Shown piece by piece: positions 22,593-30,318 of a stretch of 35,268 nucleotides of DNA. The DNA is from Streptomyces populi (GTDB lineage: Bacteria; Actinomycetota; Actinomycetes; Streptomycetales; Streptomycetaceae). Location of the stretch: NCBI RefSeq assembly GCF_002911015.1, contig NZ_KZ626926.1, positions 1 through 35,268 of the forward strand, written 5' to 3'. The notes beneath the pieces were generated by a model that saw only the letters and a program-made list of their open reading frames with translations, searched no databases and was not told the origin of the DNA. Numbering within the stretch: the stretch's first letter is position 1; each line of letters starts with the position of its first letter. The position numbers and the translations under genes are program-made.

Positions 22593-23177
22593 ATGGGGTT
22601 CCTGGACATCCTGCTGGGCCGCAGCAAGCCCGCCGCACCCGACCTGGACCAGCTCTTCGCGCTGCCGTCGGCGGCCGTGACCCTCCAGGCCGCGGCCGGG
22701 TTCACCCCGACCGGCACGGGAGCGGTGTGCTTCGCCTCCGCCGAGGGCGGCGCCTTCGCCCAGGCGCACCAGGAGGCCCAGGCCCTGCTGGACGCCGACA
22801 CCGGACGGACGGGCCCGCCGGTGGAACGGACCCGCGACGAGTACGGCTACTCGTGGCTGGTCTCCCACCGGACACCCGACGACCTGCCGGCACTGGTGAG
22901 CGATCTGCACGCGGTCAACAGCTCCCTGGAGAGCACCGGTTTCGGCCCCCAGCTGCTGTGCTCCGTGGTGGGCTTCGAGGACACGGAACAGCGACGGCTC
23001 GGCCTGGTCTACCTCTACAAGCGGGGCACCTTCTTCCCCTTCGCACCGCTGGCCGGCGGGGGCGAACGGCGCGACAACGCGCTGGAGCTCCAGATCAAGG
23101 CGGCCCTGGCCGACGACCTGCGCATCGAACAGGACCTCGCCCGCTGGTTCCCGATCTGGGGCGCGCCGGGACTGTGA
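22593..23177 (+). CDS. pspAB: PspA-associated protein PspAB
   Basis: 194 aa, soluble. The N-terminus MGFLDILLGRSKPAAPDLDQ and the LFALPSAAVTLQAA block are features I associate with the actinobacterial/archaeal PspAB family, which occurs with HtpX and PspA homologues. The central part (EYGYSWLVSH) and the conserved end (VYLYKRGTFFPFAP, then DLARWFPIWGAPGL) are complete. The biochemical role is unknown. The gene starts four bases after htpX, with its ribosome site (GGAGAGG) inside the htpX 3' end. This close pairing supports a shared role in membrane-stress response. Confidence 0.85.
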   Translation: MGFLDILLGRSKPAAPDLDQLFALPSAAVTLQAAAGFTPTGTGAVCFASAEGGAFAQAHQEAQALLDADTGRTGPPVERTRDEYGYSWLVSHRTPDDLPALVSDLHAVNSSLESTGFGPQLLCSVVGFEDTEQRRLGLVYLYKRGTFFPFAPLAGGGERRDNALELQIKAALADDLRIEQDLARWFPIWGAPGL

Positions 23178-23332
23178 CGCCCGGTCCCGGTCCGGGTTCC
23201 GGAAGGGGCGGCCTCCGGTGACGACCGGGGTCCGGCCCACGGCCGGCACCCCTTTTCCTCCCGCTTCCCCCCGACTGCACACCATCCCATACCGCTATAA
23301 AGTCGGACGGAATCGACACAAGGGGTGCCCTC

Positions 23333-23977
23333 ATGAGCAATCTGTTCGTCATCGCCTACGAGGACGTCGCCACCGCCGACCAGGTGCGCGACAAGCTGTT
23401 CGAACTGTCGAAGCAGCATCTCGTCGAGCTGGAGGACGCGGTCGTCGTCGAGCGGAGCGAGGACGGCAAGGTCAAGCTCCACCAGGCGGTCAGCCACACG
23501 GCCATCGGCGCGGCCGGCGGCGCGCTGTGGGGCGGTGTCATCGGTCTGCTCTTCCTCGCGCCGCTGCTCGGCGCGGCGGTGGGCGCGGCGGCCGGTGCCG
23601 CCGGAGGCGCGGTCACGGACACCGGGATCAACGACAAGTTCATGAAGGATCTCAGCCAGAATCTGCGGCCGGGCGCGGGCGCGTTGTTCGTCCTGGTCAA
23701 GCAGGCGGCCGGAGACAAGGTGATCCCTCAGATCGCCGAGTTCGGCGGCCAGTTGGTGCAGACCTCGCTGAGCCAGGAGCAGGAGGACCACCTGCGGGAG
23801 GCGGTCGCCGCGGCCCAGGCGAAGTCCGCGGCAGCCGCCGCGCCCGGGGGGACGGGCGGTACGGCCGCGTCCGCGGCGAGCGCGCCGGCAGCCGCTCCCG
23901 GAACGGGCGCCGAGGGCACGTCCGCACCGGCCGGCACCCCCGAACCGGACGCGAACGGCGCTCCCACCTCTTCCTGA
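23333..23977 (+). CDS. DUF1269 membrane protein
   Basis: 214 aa. The N-terminal 50 residues form an alpha/beta region (NLFVIAYEDVATADQVRDKL, then LEDAVVV). A Gly/Ala-rich hydrophobic hairpin follows (about 57-95, GAAGGALWGGVIGLLFLAPLLGAAVG). A second conserved part contains TDTGINDKFMKDLSQNLRPGAGALFVLV. This is the DUF1269 family, of unknown function and thought to be membrane-associated. The last 55 residues are a low-complexity Ala/Gly/Pro tail that is probably disordered. ATG 23333 has AAGGGG upstream. It follows htpX-pspAB by 155 bases, and TATAAA at 23296-23301 could be a -10, so it may be separately transcribed. Confidence 0.87.
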   Translation: MSNLFVIAYEDVATADQVRDKLFELSKQHLVELEDAVVVERSEDGKVKLHQAVSHTAIGAAGGALWGGVIGLLFLAPLLGAAVGAAAGAAGGAVTDTGINDKFMKDLSQNLRPGAGALFVLVKQAAGDKVIPQIAEFGGQLVQTSLSQEQEDHLREAVAAAQAKSAAAAAPGGTGGTAASAASAPAAAPGTGAEGTSAPAGTPEPDANGAPTSS

Positions 23978-24070
23978 ACCGAGCCCGCCCCGTGCCGTCC
24001 GGCCCCGGCAAGGGCGTCATCCGGCCGGCGCCGTCCGGGGGCGCCGCCGCCCGCGTGCGTCAATGGGGAG

Positions 24071-24850
24071 ATGCTCTCCTCCTTCACGCACGACCACGAC
24101 GGTGAACGGCTGAGCTGCGTCGGCGGCGGTGGAAACGACGGCGCGGCGACCGCCGTCCTGCTGCACGGCGCGGGCAACGGCAACAAGGAGCGGCTGCTCC
24201 CGCTGCTCGGCGACTTCGCCGCGCGCGGCTGCGCCGGGCTCGCGTTCGACTTCTCCGGGCACGGTGAAAGCACCGGCGCACTGGGCGGGTTGAGCCTCCG
24301 GCTGCGTTTCGAGCAGGCCGTGTCGGTGATCGACGCGACGGTTCCGGCGGACGCCCCGCTGATCCTGGTCGGGTTCAGCATGAGCGGCCAGACGGTGGCC
24401 GACCTCGCACGGCACTACGGGCGGCGCGCGGTGGCGCTCGTGCTGTGCGCGCCCGCGGTGTACGCAGCCGAGGCCTGGTCCCTTCCGTTCGAGGACCCGC
24501 AGGACCCCTCGCGGCAGGACGGTGACGGTCCCGAGGCGCAGAGCCTCTTCAGCCGGATCATCCGCACCCCGGACAGCTGGCGGGAGGCTCCCGCGTTCGA
24601 CGTGCTGCGGGCCTACGAGGGCCGCGCGGTGCTCGCCGTACCCGCCGTGGACGCGATCATCCCGCCCGCCGTGACGGAGGCCGTCACGGACGCGCTCACC
24701 GCCCGCGCCGACTTCACCCGCTTCGAACTGCCCGACGCCGACCACCTGCTGGGCCTCTGGTTCCGCGACCACCCCGGGGACCGGCGCCGGCTCGTGGACC
24801 TCGCCCTCGCCGGCCTCGGCGCCCCGGCCCCCTCCTCCCCCGGGGTCTGA
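24071..24850 (+). CDS. Alpha/beta hydrolase
   Basis: 259 aa. The oxyanion-hole strand AVLLHGAGNGNKE (28-40) and the FDFSGHGES turn are typical. The nucleophile elbow is GFSMSG (101-106, Ser103, a G-x-S-x-S variant). A C-terminal acid (VPAVDAIIP) and histidine (PDADHLLGLW) complete a catalytic triad. Substrate is unknown; it looks like a serine aminopeptidase/esterase-type soluble hydrolase. GGGGAG sits too close to the ATG to be an ideal Shine-Dalgarno. The gene converges on the DUF2252 gene with only 15 bases between the stops. Confidence 0.87.
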   Translation: MLSSFTHDHDGERLSCVGGGGNDGAATAVLLHGAGNGNKERLLPLLGDFAARGCAGLAFDFSGHGESTGALGGLSLRLRFEQAVSVIDATVPADAPLILVGFSMSGQTVADLARHYGRRAVALVLCAPAVYAAEAWSLPFEDPQDPSRQDGDGPEAQSLFSRIIRTPDSWREAPAFDVLRAYEGRAVLAVPAVDAIIPPAVTEAVTDALTARADFTRFELPDADHLLGLWFRDHPGDRRRLVDLALAGLGAPAPSSPGV

Positions 24851-24855
24851 ACGAC

Positions 24856-24887
24856 CCCGGCGGTCTCACACGCCCGGGGCCGCCGGG
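24856..24887. terminator. Bidirectional hairpin between hydrolase and DUF2252 genes
   Basis: CCCGGCGG (24856-24863) pairs with CCGCCGGG (24880-24887). The loop contains the stop codon of the minus-strand gene. It is likely to serve the converging genes. Confidence 0.5.
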
Positions 24888-26224
24888 ACCACGCCCGCGA
24901 CGACCGCGGCGCCCAGTGCCGCGTGATCGTCGGCGTTGCGCTCCGTGTAGCGCAGCGCGAAGTCACCGACGGCGCGCTCGAAGGTGTCGGCGCCGCCGAG
25001 GTAGGCGGCGATCGCGACACGGTCGCCGGAGCGGGCGTGCGCGCGGGCCAGGGCGGTGCCGCACAGCCGGGCGTAGGCGCGCAGTTCGCCCGGGCTCATG
25101 CCGGCGACGTCCGCGGACGCCTTCATGTCGTGCAGCTGCCGCCAGTAGAAGGCGCGCCCCTCGGGCCCGGTGGTCCAGCCGAGGAAGGCGTCACCGGCGG
25201 CCTGCATCAGCCGCTGGCCCGCGACGACCCGGCGCCCGGGGTGGACGTAGGGGCCGCTGGGCAGGTGCTCTTCGAGCACGGACGGTCCCGCCTGCTTGAT
25301 CTGGAGGAACAGCGGGTCGTCGGCGTCCCGCCCGGAGAGCAGCACGATGAAGCAGCGGACGCCGACGCTGCCCACGCCGACGACCTTGCGGGCCGCGTCG
25401 ACGAACCGGTAGCGGTCGAGGAGCAGGCGGCGTTCCTCGGGGAGCGTGGAGCGGTAGTCGCTGAAGATCTTGCGGAGCGAGGCCGTGTCCATGGCTCCGG
25501 CCGGTTCCAGCAGGGGCGGGTCGTGGATGATGCGGCGGCGCCCCCCGACGGTCTCGGTGAGTTTGCCGAGCGCCTGAAGACTGGTGCGGCGGCGGGCCCG
25601 GGTGAGGGTGGCCTCGGTGCGACGGCGACGGCGTCCCGAGCGGACCAGCGGCAGCAGCAGGTCGGCGTCGATGTGCTGGTACCAGACGGTCAGCTCGCCC
25701 TGCCGGGCCAGCCGTCGTACGGCCTCGCGGTACTGCCCGGCGGCGGCCCGTGCCGCGCCGAAGACGTGCTCCTCCTTGTGCCCGTTCTCGCGGGCCGCGA
25801 CCGCGACGCTGGCCGCGAGCCGTTTGACGTCCCACTCGAAGGGGCCGGGGAAGGTCTCGTCGAAGTCGTTGAGGTCGAAGAGCAGGGGGCGTTCCGGGGC
25901 GGCGTACAGGCCGAAGTTCAACAGGTGGGCGTCGCCGCACAGCTGGACGGTGAGCCCGGTGTGGGGCTGGGCGGCCAGGTCGGCCGCCATGACGGCCGCG
26001 CCCCCGCGCAGGAAGGCGAGGGGGGACGCGGCCATCCGCGCGTACCGGACCGGCAGCAGTTCCGGAAGCCGGTCCCTGCCCTGCGCCTGGAGGAGGCCGA
26101 CGGGGTCGGGGCGGTCGGCGGCGGGGATCCAGGTGCCGTGCGCGGAGCGGGGCACCCGCTTGCGGGCCGCCCGGCCCCGGGCGGCCCGGTCCGCCGAGGC
26201 GGCCGTGACGCTGTCGCGGAGCAC
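24866..26224 (-). CDS. DUF2252 protein (kinase-like motifs)
   Basis: 452 aa, soluble. The family block is clear: PVRYARMAASPLAFLRGGA, then VQLCGDAHLLNFG (94-105) and LLFDLNDFDET (114-124), followed by EWDVKRLAAS. GDxHxxNFG plus FDxNDFD resemble the catalytic and metal-binding loops of aminoglycoside-phosphotransferase-like kinases, which is the usual structural suggestion for DUF2252; no substrate is known. Later conserved parts include KVVGVGSVGVRCFIVLL and LRYTERNADDHAAL. Translation starts at GTG 26224, five bases after the stop of the upstream lipoprotein gene. The AAGG ribosome site lies inside that gene, so the two form an operon. Confidence 0.88.
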   Translation of the reverse strand: MLRDSVTAASADRAARGRAARKRVPRSAHGTWIPAADRPDPVGLLQAQGRDRLPELLPVRYARMAASPLAFLRGGAAVMAADLAAQPHTGLTVQLCGDAHLLNFGLYAAPERPLLFDLNDFDETFPGPFEWDVKRLAASVAVAARENGHKEEHVFGAARAAAGQYREAVRRLARQGELTVWYQHIDADLLLPLVRSGRRRRRTEATLTRARRRTSLQALGKLTETVGGRRRIIHDPPLLEPAGAMDTASLRKIFSDYRSTLPEERRLLLDRYRFVDAARKVVGVGSVGVRCFIVLLSGRDADDPLFLQIKQAGPSVLEEHLPSGPYVHPGRRVVAGQRLMQAAGDAFLGWTTGPEGRAFYWRQLHDMKASADVAGMSPGELRAYARLCGTALARAHARSGDRVAIAAYLGGADTFERAVGDFALRYTERNADDHAALGAAVVAGVVPAAPGV

Positions 26225-26229
26225 GGCCG

Positions 26230-26760
26230 TCAGTGCCTTGCGGCCCGGGCGACGTCGGCCTTGACGTCACCGGTGAGGGAACGGTTGCTGCGGGCGGTGG
26301 CGTTCTCGGAGCCGCCCGCCGGGACGTCGTCGACCGTCACGACGGTCGTGTCGAGGAGGTTGCCGCTCTGGTCGCGGAAGTCGACCTGGACGACGTACGA
26401 CTTCGCCGAGGAGGTGGGGTTGGTGGCGGTCACCTCGGCCGTGACGCGCCCGTCGGAGCCGGGGCTCGCGGTCCCGGCGGTCTTCACCTCGTCCTTGGCG
26501 TCCGCGCCGCTCTTGAACTCGTCGAACTTCCGGCCGGCCTCGGCGGTCGCGGAGGCGAGGGCGTCACCGGCCTCGGTGGCGGCGGACGCGGCCTTGGACG
26601 CGGCGGACGCGGCCTTGGAGGCGGCGGAGGCGGCCTTGGACGCGGCGTCGGAGGGGCTGCTGTCGTCGGAGCAGGCGGTCAGCTGCGCGGCCAGGGCCGC
26701 CACCACGGACACCGCCAGGACCAGCCGGACCGGTCCTCGTATGCCGTCCCTCTGAAGCAT
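26230..26760 (-). CDS. Lipoprotein with KAASAAS repeats
   Basis: 176 aa. A signal peptide ends in a lipobox LTAC, with lipidated Cys30. After a Ser/Asp stretch come three or more heptad-like copies of SKAASAA (41-61), then an Ala/Glu helical region. A beta-rich C-terminal domain (about 95-160: GRVTAEVTATNPTSSAKSYVVQVDF, then VTVDDVPAGGSENATA) resembles the FxLYD type of fold. It is probably attached to the outer face of the membrane, with the Ala-rich helix as a stalk. ATG 26760 has GGGGAGAG upstream. It is the first gene of the operon with the DUF2252 gene. Confidence 0.83.
   Translation of the reverse strand: MLQRDGIRGPVRLVLAVSVVAALAAQLTACSDDSSPSDAASKAASAASKAASAASKAASAATEAGDALASATAEAGRKFDEFKSGADAKDEVKTAGTASPGSDGRVTAEVTATNPTSSAKSYVVQVDFRDQSGNLLDTTVVTVDDVPAGGSENATARSNRSLTGDVKADVARAARH
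26578..26640. repeat. 21-bp tandem repeats inside the lipoprotein gene
   Basis: Three 21-base units encode SKAASAA three times (residues 41-61). They are near-identical at DNA level, indicating recent expansion or slippage. Confidence 0.8.
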
Positions 26761-26941
26761 CGTCTCTCCCCACGTGGTCCTGGTCCGCCTCGGATCCCGC
26801 TGTGGCCCCAGTCAAGGCCGCGGGCGGGACCGCCGCATGCCCGGCTGCGTCCAACGGGTGAACCCCGTCCCGTGACGTGCGGGCGTCCGGGAGGATGAGG
26901 GACGCGGAGCGGGCAGCACGGAGCGAGCGGACGGAGACGAC

Positions 26942-28138
26942 GTGACGGGGAGACCGCGGCACATCGGGGCGGCCGAGCGGAGGGCACGGCTCGGGCTGCG
27001 GCAGCGGCTCGCGGGCGCCGCGCGGGCGGCGGCCCCCGAGGAGGTGGCGGACTCCCTGGTCGCGCTGCACGGTACCGACCCGGCGACGGTGTACCTGGCG
27101 GTGGGCGCGCGGCTCGCGGACGCCCGGGAGACGGTGGCGCGGGTGGAACGGGCCCTGTACGAGGACCGTTCCCTCGTGCGGATGCACGGCATGCGGCACA
27201 CCGTGTTCGTGTTCCCCGCCGGTCTCACGGCCGTCGTGCACGCCTCGACGGGGCTCGACATCGCCGCGAAGGCCCGCGCCGGGCTCGTCAAGGACATGGC
27301 CGCCGGAAGCGGCGGACGGCTGACCGAGGAGTGGCTCGACGAGGTCGAGGCGTCGGCGCTCGCCGCGCTGGCCCGCCGCGGCGAGGCCACGGTGAACGAA
27401 CTGACCGGGGACGAGCCGAGGTTGAAGGAACAGTTCGCCTACGCGGCCGGAAAGAGCTACGAGGGTGTGCACACCGTGTCGTCCCGGCTGATGCGCGTTC
27501 TGGGGGTCGAGGGCCGGGTGGTGCGGGGACGTCCGCTCGGATCCTGGACGTCGAGCCAGTTCCGCTGGGCGGTCGCGCCACCGCATCCCCCGCTCCCGCC
27601 CGCCGAGGCCCGCGCCGGGCTGATGGACCGCTGGCTCACGGCGTGCGGGCCCGCCACCGAGGCCGACCTGAAGTGGTGGACGGGGTGGAAGGTCACCGAC
27701 GTGCGGGGGGCGCTCGCCGCGAGCGGGGCGGTGGCCGTCTCGCTCGACGACGGGGTCACGGGGTACGTGGCGGCGGGCGACGAGGGTCCGGTCGACGAAC
27801 CGGACGCGCCCTGGGCCGCCCTGCTGCCCGCTCTCGATCCGACGCCCATGAGCCGGCCGGACCGGGACTGGTTCCTCGAACCGGCCCTGCGGCCCGCCCT
27901 CTTCGACCGCAGCGGCAATGTGGGGCCGACGGTGTGGTGGGACGGACGGGTGGTCGGGGGGTGGGCGCAGCGGCCCGACGGCGAGATCGTCTGGCGGCTG
28001 CCGGCCGCCGGGGGCGTCGGCCGTGAGGCCCTGGACGCGATCGCGGCGGAGGCCGAGCGCCTTCGGGCGTGGGTGGGCGGCACCCGGATCACCCCGCGCT
28101 TCCGGACGCCCCTGGAGCGGGAGTTGGCGGCGGAGTGA
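26942..28138 (+). CDS. HTH_42 protein (AlkZ/YcaQ DNA-glycosylase superfamily), variant active-site motif
   Basis: 398 aa, the usual size of the winged-helix HTH_42 (PF06224) family. The N-terminal block VADSLVALHGTDPATVYLAVGAR, the RMHGMRHTVFVFP segment and the C-terminal DWFLEPALRPALFDRSGNVGPTVWWDGRVVGGWAQ are diagnostic. Characterised members (AlkZ, E. coli YcaQ/AlkX) are glycosylases that unhook bulky or crosslinked bases, with a catalytic Q-x-Q or Q-x-D motif. The equivalent position here reads His43-Gly44-Thr45-Asp46, so the chemistry may differ or be absent. GTG 26942 has ACGGAG upstream. It is divergent from the lipoprotein-DUF2252 operon. Confidence 0.85.
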   Translation: MTGRPRHIGAAERRARLGLRQRLAGAARAAAPEEVADSLVALHGTDPATVYLAVGARLADARETVARVERALYEDRSLVRMHGMRHTVFVFPAGLTAVVHASTGLDIAAKARAGLVKDMAAGSGGRLTEEWLDEVEASALAALARRGEATVNELTGDEPRLKEQFAYAAGKSYEGVHTVSSRLMRVLGVEGRVVRGRPLGSWTSSQFRWAVAPPHPPLPPAEARAGLMDRWLTACGPATEADLKWWTGWKVTDVRGALAASGAVAVSLDDGVTGYVAAGDEGPVDEPDAPWAALLPALDPTPMSRPDRDWFLEPALRPALFDRSGNVGPTVWWDGRVVGGWAQRPDGEIVWRLPAAGGVGREALDAIAAEAERLRAWVGGTRITPRFRTPLERELAAE

Positions 28139-28158
28139 GGTCCGGCCGGGGCAGGCGT

Positions 28159-28190
28159 CGGCGCCGGCACCTGGAGAGGTGTCGGCGCCG
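28159..28190. terminator. Bidirectional hairpin between convergent genes
   Basis: A 14-bp stem with one G-U wobble (28159-28172 with 28177-28190) and a GGAG loop, between the HTH_42 gene and the minus-strand hypothetical gene. Confidence 0.78.
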
Positions 28191-28239
28191 GGCGGCCCCG
28201 CCACGGGGCGGAGTCACCCGGCGCCGGTGAGTGGTGCGC

Positions 28240-28548
28240 TCAGCGCGCGTACCTCATCAGCGCGCGCACCATGTGGCACGTGGTGTCCGACGGCGGGTGC
28301 ACGCCGATGAGTTCCGCCGTGCTGCGGATCTTCTCGTTGCGGGCCTGGTTCGGTACGTACACACCGGAGTCGAGCAGGGCGATGGCGAGTCGCATCGCCT
28401 TGAGCCGGCGGTTGTGCGTGACGTACCAGTCACGGGAACGGCCCGGCGGCAGCGGGCGCTTCGCCATGGGCTGGTACGGCAGGTCCAGCGGGACCGCCGT
28501 CTTGGATGTGGACTGAGTGGGCAGCGGCTTCAGGGCGGCAGCGGGCAC
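28240..28548 (-). CDS. Conserved hypothetical protein
   Basis: 102 aa, basic and soluble. The well-formed part is SRDWYVTHNRRLKAMRLAIALLDSGVYVP, followed by RNEKIRSTAELIGVHPPSDTTCHMVRAL; it looks helical and could bind nucleic acid, but I recognise no named domain. The start is GTG 28548 rather than ATG 28554: AGGAGG abuts that ATG with no spacing and is six bases from the GTG, the normal distance. A still longer frame to 28632 lacks support. Nearest neighbours are the HTH_42 gene (convergent) and the ArsC-like gene (divergent). Confidence 0.72.
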   Translation of the reverse strand: MPAAALKPLPTQSTSKTAVPLDLPYQPMAKRPLPPGRSRDWYVTHNRRLKAMRLAIALLDSGVYVPNQARNEKIRSTAELIGVHPPSDTTCHMVRALMRYAR

Positions 28549-28699
28549 AGGCATCCTCCTGTCGCGGTCAGGGCACCGTCCGGACCTCCCGGCGACACCC
28601 TCGAACACTGCTTCTATTCTACTGCCGGGCACTGACAGAAGCCGCTGGCCACGAGGGCTCCGGGGGCCCTGGGGCAGCGGTGCCCGAAGGTGTCTGCCG

Positions 28700-28705
28700 T
28701 AACGT
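28700..28705 (+). promoter_or_regulatory. -10 element of the leaderless ArsC-like gene
   Basis: TAACGT ends seven bases before ATG 28713, and no Shine-Dalgarno is present. The mRNA probably begins at the ATG. Confidence 0.45.
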
Positions 28706-28712
28706 GTGCGGC

Positions 28713-29072
28713 ATGGAGATCTGGATCAATCCGGCCTGTTCGAAGTGCCGCAGCGCGATCGACCTGCTCGACGCCGAGGGCGCCGAGTACACCGTCCGCC
28801 GCTACCTGGAGGACGTGCCCGGCGAGGACGAGATCCGCGACGTCCTCGGCCGCCTGGGCCTCGAACCGTGGGACATCACCCGGACCGGGGAGGCCGACGC
28901 GAAGGAACTGGGGATCGAGGAGTGGGCGCGGGACGCCGGTTCGCGGGACCGGTGGATCAAGGCGCTGTCCGAGCACCCGAAGCTCATCCAGCGCCCGATC
29001 ATCACCGCGGACGACGGAACGGCGCTGGTGGGCCGCACGGAGGAGGCGGTACGGGACGCCCTGTCGCGGTAG
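28713..29072 (+). CDS. ArsC/Spx-family thioredoxin-fold protein
   Basis: 119 aa. The start MEIWINPACSKCRSAIDLLD gives a CX2C motif (Cys9, Cys12) after the first beta strand. The HPKLIQRPI segment with Arg94 matches the conserved anion-binding Arg of ArsC. Family members are glutaredoxin-coupled arsenate reductases or regulatory proteins such as Spx and YffB. No arsenic-resistance genes lie nearby, so arsenate reduction should not be assumed. The start is leaderless-type. The next gene begins 124 bases downstream with its own ribosome site. Confidence 0.87.
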   Translation: MEIWINPACSKCRSAIDLLDAEGAEYTVRRYLEDVPGEDEIRDVLGRLGLEPWDITRTGEADAKELGIEEWARDAGSRDRWIKALSEHPKLIQRPIITADDGTALVGRTEEAVRDALSR

Positions 29073-29196
29073 GCGACCGCCCTCTCCAACTCCCGTGTGA
29101 TCCACGTTACTTAAGTGAATGCCGTAACCGTTGAGCAACTGCGTTCGGCATCTCGTACATAGCGACGTAACGCTCCCCCACTCTCTGGAGGCGTGT

Positions 29197-29889
29197 ATGT
29201 CGCGCAGGAGAACCCTCAGCACCAAGAAGAAGATCGCTCTGCTGGTCAGCGCGGCGACGGTGGCGGGCGGCGGGGCCTTCGCCCTGGCCGCCACCTCGAA
29301 CGCGGCGTCCGTGCAGAACGCCCAGAGCTCGGTCGCCTGCCAGGGCCTGGCCACCGCTCTCGGCAACAACCAGAAGTTCATCGCGGACCAGAAGGCCAAC
29401 CCCGACGCCCAGTCGGCGGCCAGGATCGCGAACCGCGAAGCGGTCATCGCGCAGATCAAGGTTCAGCAGCAGGCGTCGGGCTGCACCGTCGGGGAATCGG
29501 CTCAGGACTCCCAGACCGGTCAGCAGAACGCCCAGCCGCCCGCGCAGTCCGCACCGGCCCAGTCCGCGCCCGCCCAGGCCGCCACCAAGCCTCCGGCGCA
29601 GAGCGCCCCCGCGAACAACGCCGGTGGCGGCGCCGCCAGTGGCCAGCAGGTCTGCAACGGCTCGACCGTCACGCTGTCCGGTGAGGGCGGCGCACCGGCC
29701 GCGTCCAGCAACCAGTTCCCGGCCGGGACGAAGCTGAAGGTCACCAACCTGGACAACAACAAGTCCACGACCGTCGAGGTCACCTCGGTCTCCGGCAGTT
29801 GCGCCCTGCTGAACAACGCGGCCTTCGAGCAGGTCCGGGAGCCGGGCAAGTTCCTGATCCGCCGGGCCCTCATCGAGAAGGTGGGATAA
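29197..29889 (+). CDS. Secreted protein with helical N-domain and DPBB/RlpA-like C-domain
   Basis: 230 aa. A basic n-region and hydrophobic core (MSRRRTLSTKKK, then IALLVSAATVAGGGAFALA) form a signal peptide, probably cut near residue 37. A short helical domain between Cys48 and Cys96 is followed by a Gln/Pro/Ala-rich linker with repeated AQSAPAQSAP (about 105-148). A C-terminal double-psi beta-barrel-like domain (152-230) contains FPAGTKLKVTNLDNNKSTTVEV and ends in FLIRRALIEKVG; Cys153 and Cys202 could pair. RlpA/expansin-like barrels bind or cut cell-wall polymers, but no catalytic residue is assigned here. CTGGAGG precedes ATG 29197. A terminator follows. Confidence 0.82.
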   Translation: MSRRRTLSTKKKIALLVSAATVAGGGAFALAATSNAASVQNAQSSVACQGLATALGNNQKFIADQKANPDAQSAARIANREAVIAQIKVQQQASGCTVGESAQDSQTGQQNAQPPAQSAPAQSAPAQAATKPPAQSAPANNAGGGAASGQQVCNGSTVTLSGEGGAPAASSNQFPAGTKLKVTNLDNNKSTTVEVTSVSGSCALLNNAAFEQVREPGKFLIRRALIEKVG

Positions 29890-29905
29890 CGGGCACACCT
29901 ACCGG

Positions 29906-29949
29906 GAGCCCCGCCGTCACCGACCTGTTCCGGGTCGGCGGCGGCGGGG
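29906..29949 (+). terminator. Compound terminator hairpin after the secreted protein gene
   Basis: An outer 11-bp stem (29906-29916 with 29939-29949) encloses an inner 6-bp stem (29920-29925 with 29933-29938), 16 bases after the stop. Confidence 0.8.
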
Positions 29950-30318
29950 CTCTCGTGCGACGGGCGGCCCCCGGAGGCGGGAGGCCCCCTCCGGACGGAC
30001 GTACCGTGCACAAGCGGGACACATCTCCCCGGCCGCTCCCCTCGGATCGCATACGAGCGGTCCCCGCCGGACCTCAGGGCCCCGGGCGGACGGCGGACCG
30101 GCCGGTCACGACCGCGAACGATCACGCGTGGACGGCGGCGACGGCGCGGGAGGTGTGAGACCGGGCACACAAGGCCCAGGTAACACGGGGTTCACATTCG
30201 GGCAATGATCGGGAAATCGCCGGTTGGCAGTCTGCGGGACATCCCCAGCGGCGCCCCAGTGCCGCAGCGCCGCAGCACCCGCAAGTGCGACCAAGACACA
30301 CCCCGAAGGATGTGGCCC
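29950..30318. other. Spacer and leader of glnII
   Basis: No supported gene lies between the terminator at 29949 and glnII. The only structure I can support is the GlnR-type box at 30180-30217; open frames across the segment are shadows or upstream extensions of glnII. Confidence 0.6.
30180..30217 (+). promoter_or_regulatory. GlnR-type box upstream of glnII
   Basis: Half-sites at exact 11-base spacing: GTAAC (30180-30184), TTCAC (30191-30195), GCAAT (30202-30206) and GAAAT (30213-30217). The outer two fit the GlnR pattern well and the inner two are degenerate. glnII is a known GlnR target in Streptomyces. Confidence 0.72.

Noticed and set aside
19889..22801. 970-aa minus-strand open frame across glnA and htpX
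   Set aside because: Antisense to two certain genes and crosses their terminator; low-complexity composition and no ribosome site.
30205..30318. 38-codon N-terminal extension of GlnII
   Set aside because: It would begin inside the GlnR box and has no homology to GSII; GTG 30319 has a ribosome site and gives the standard length.
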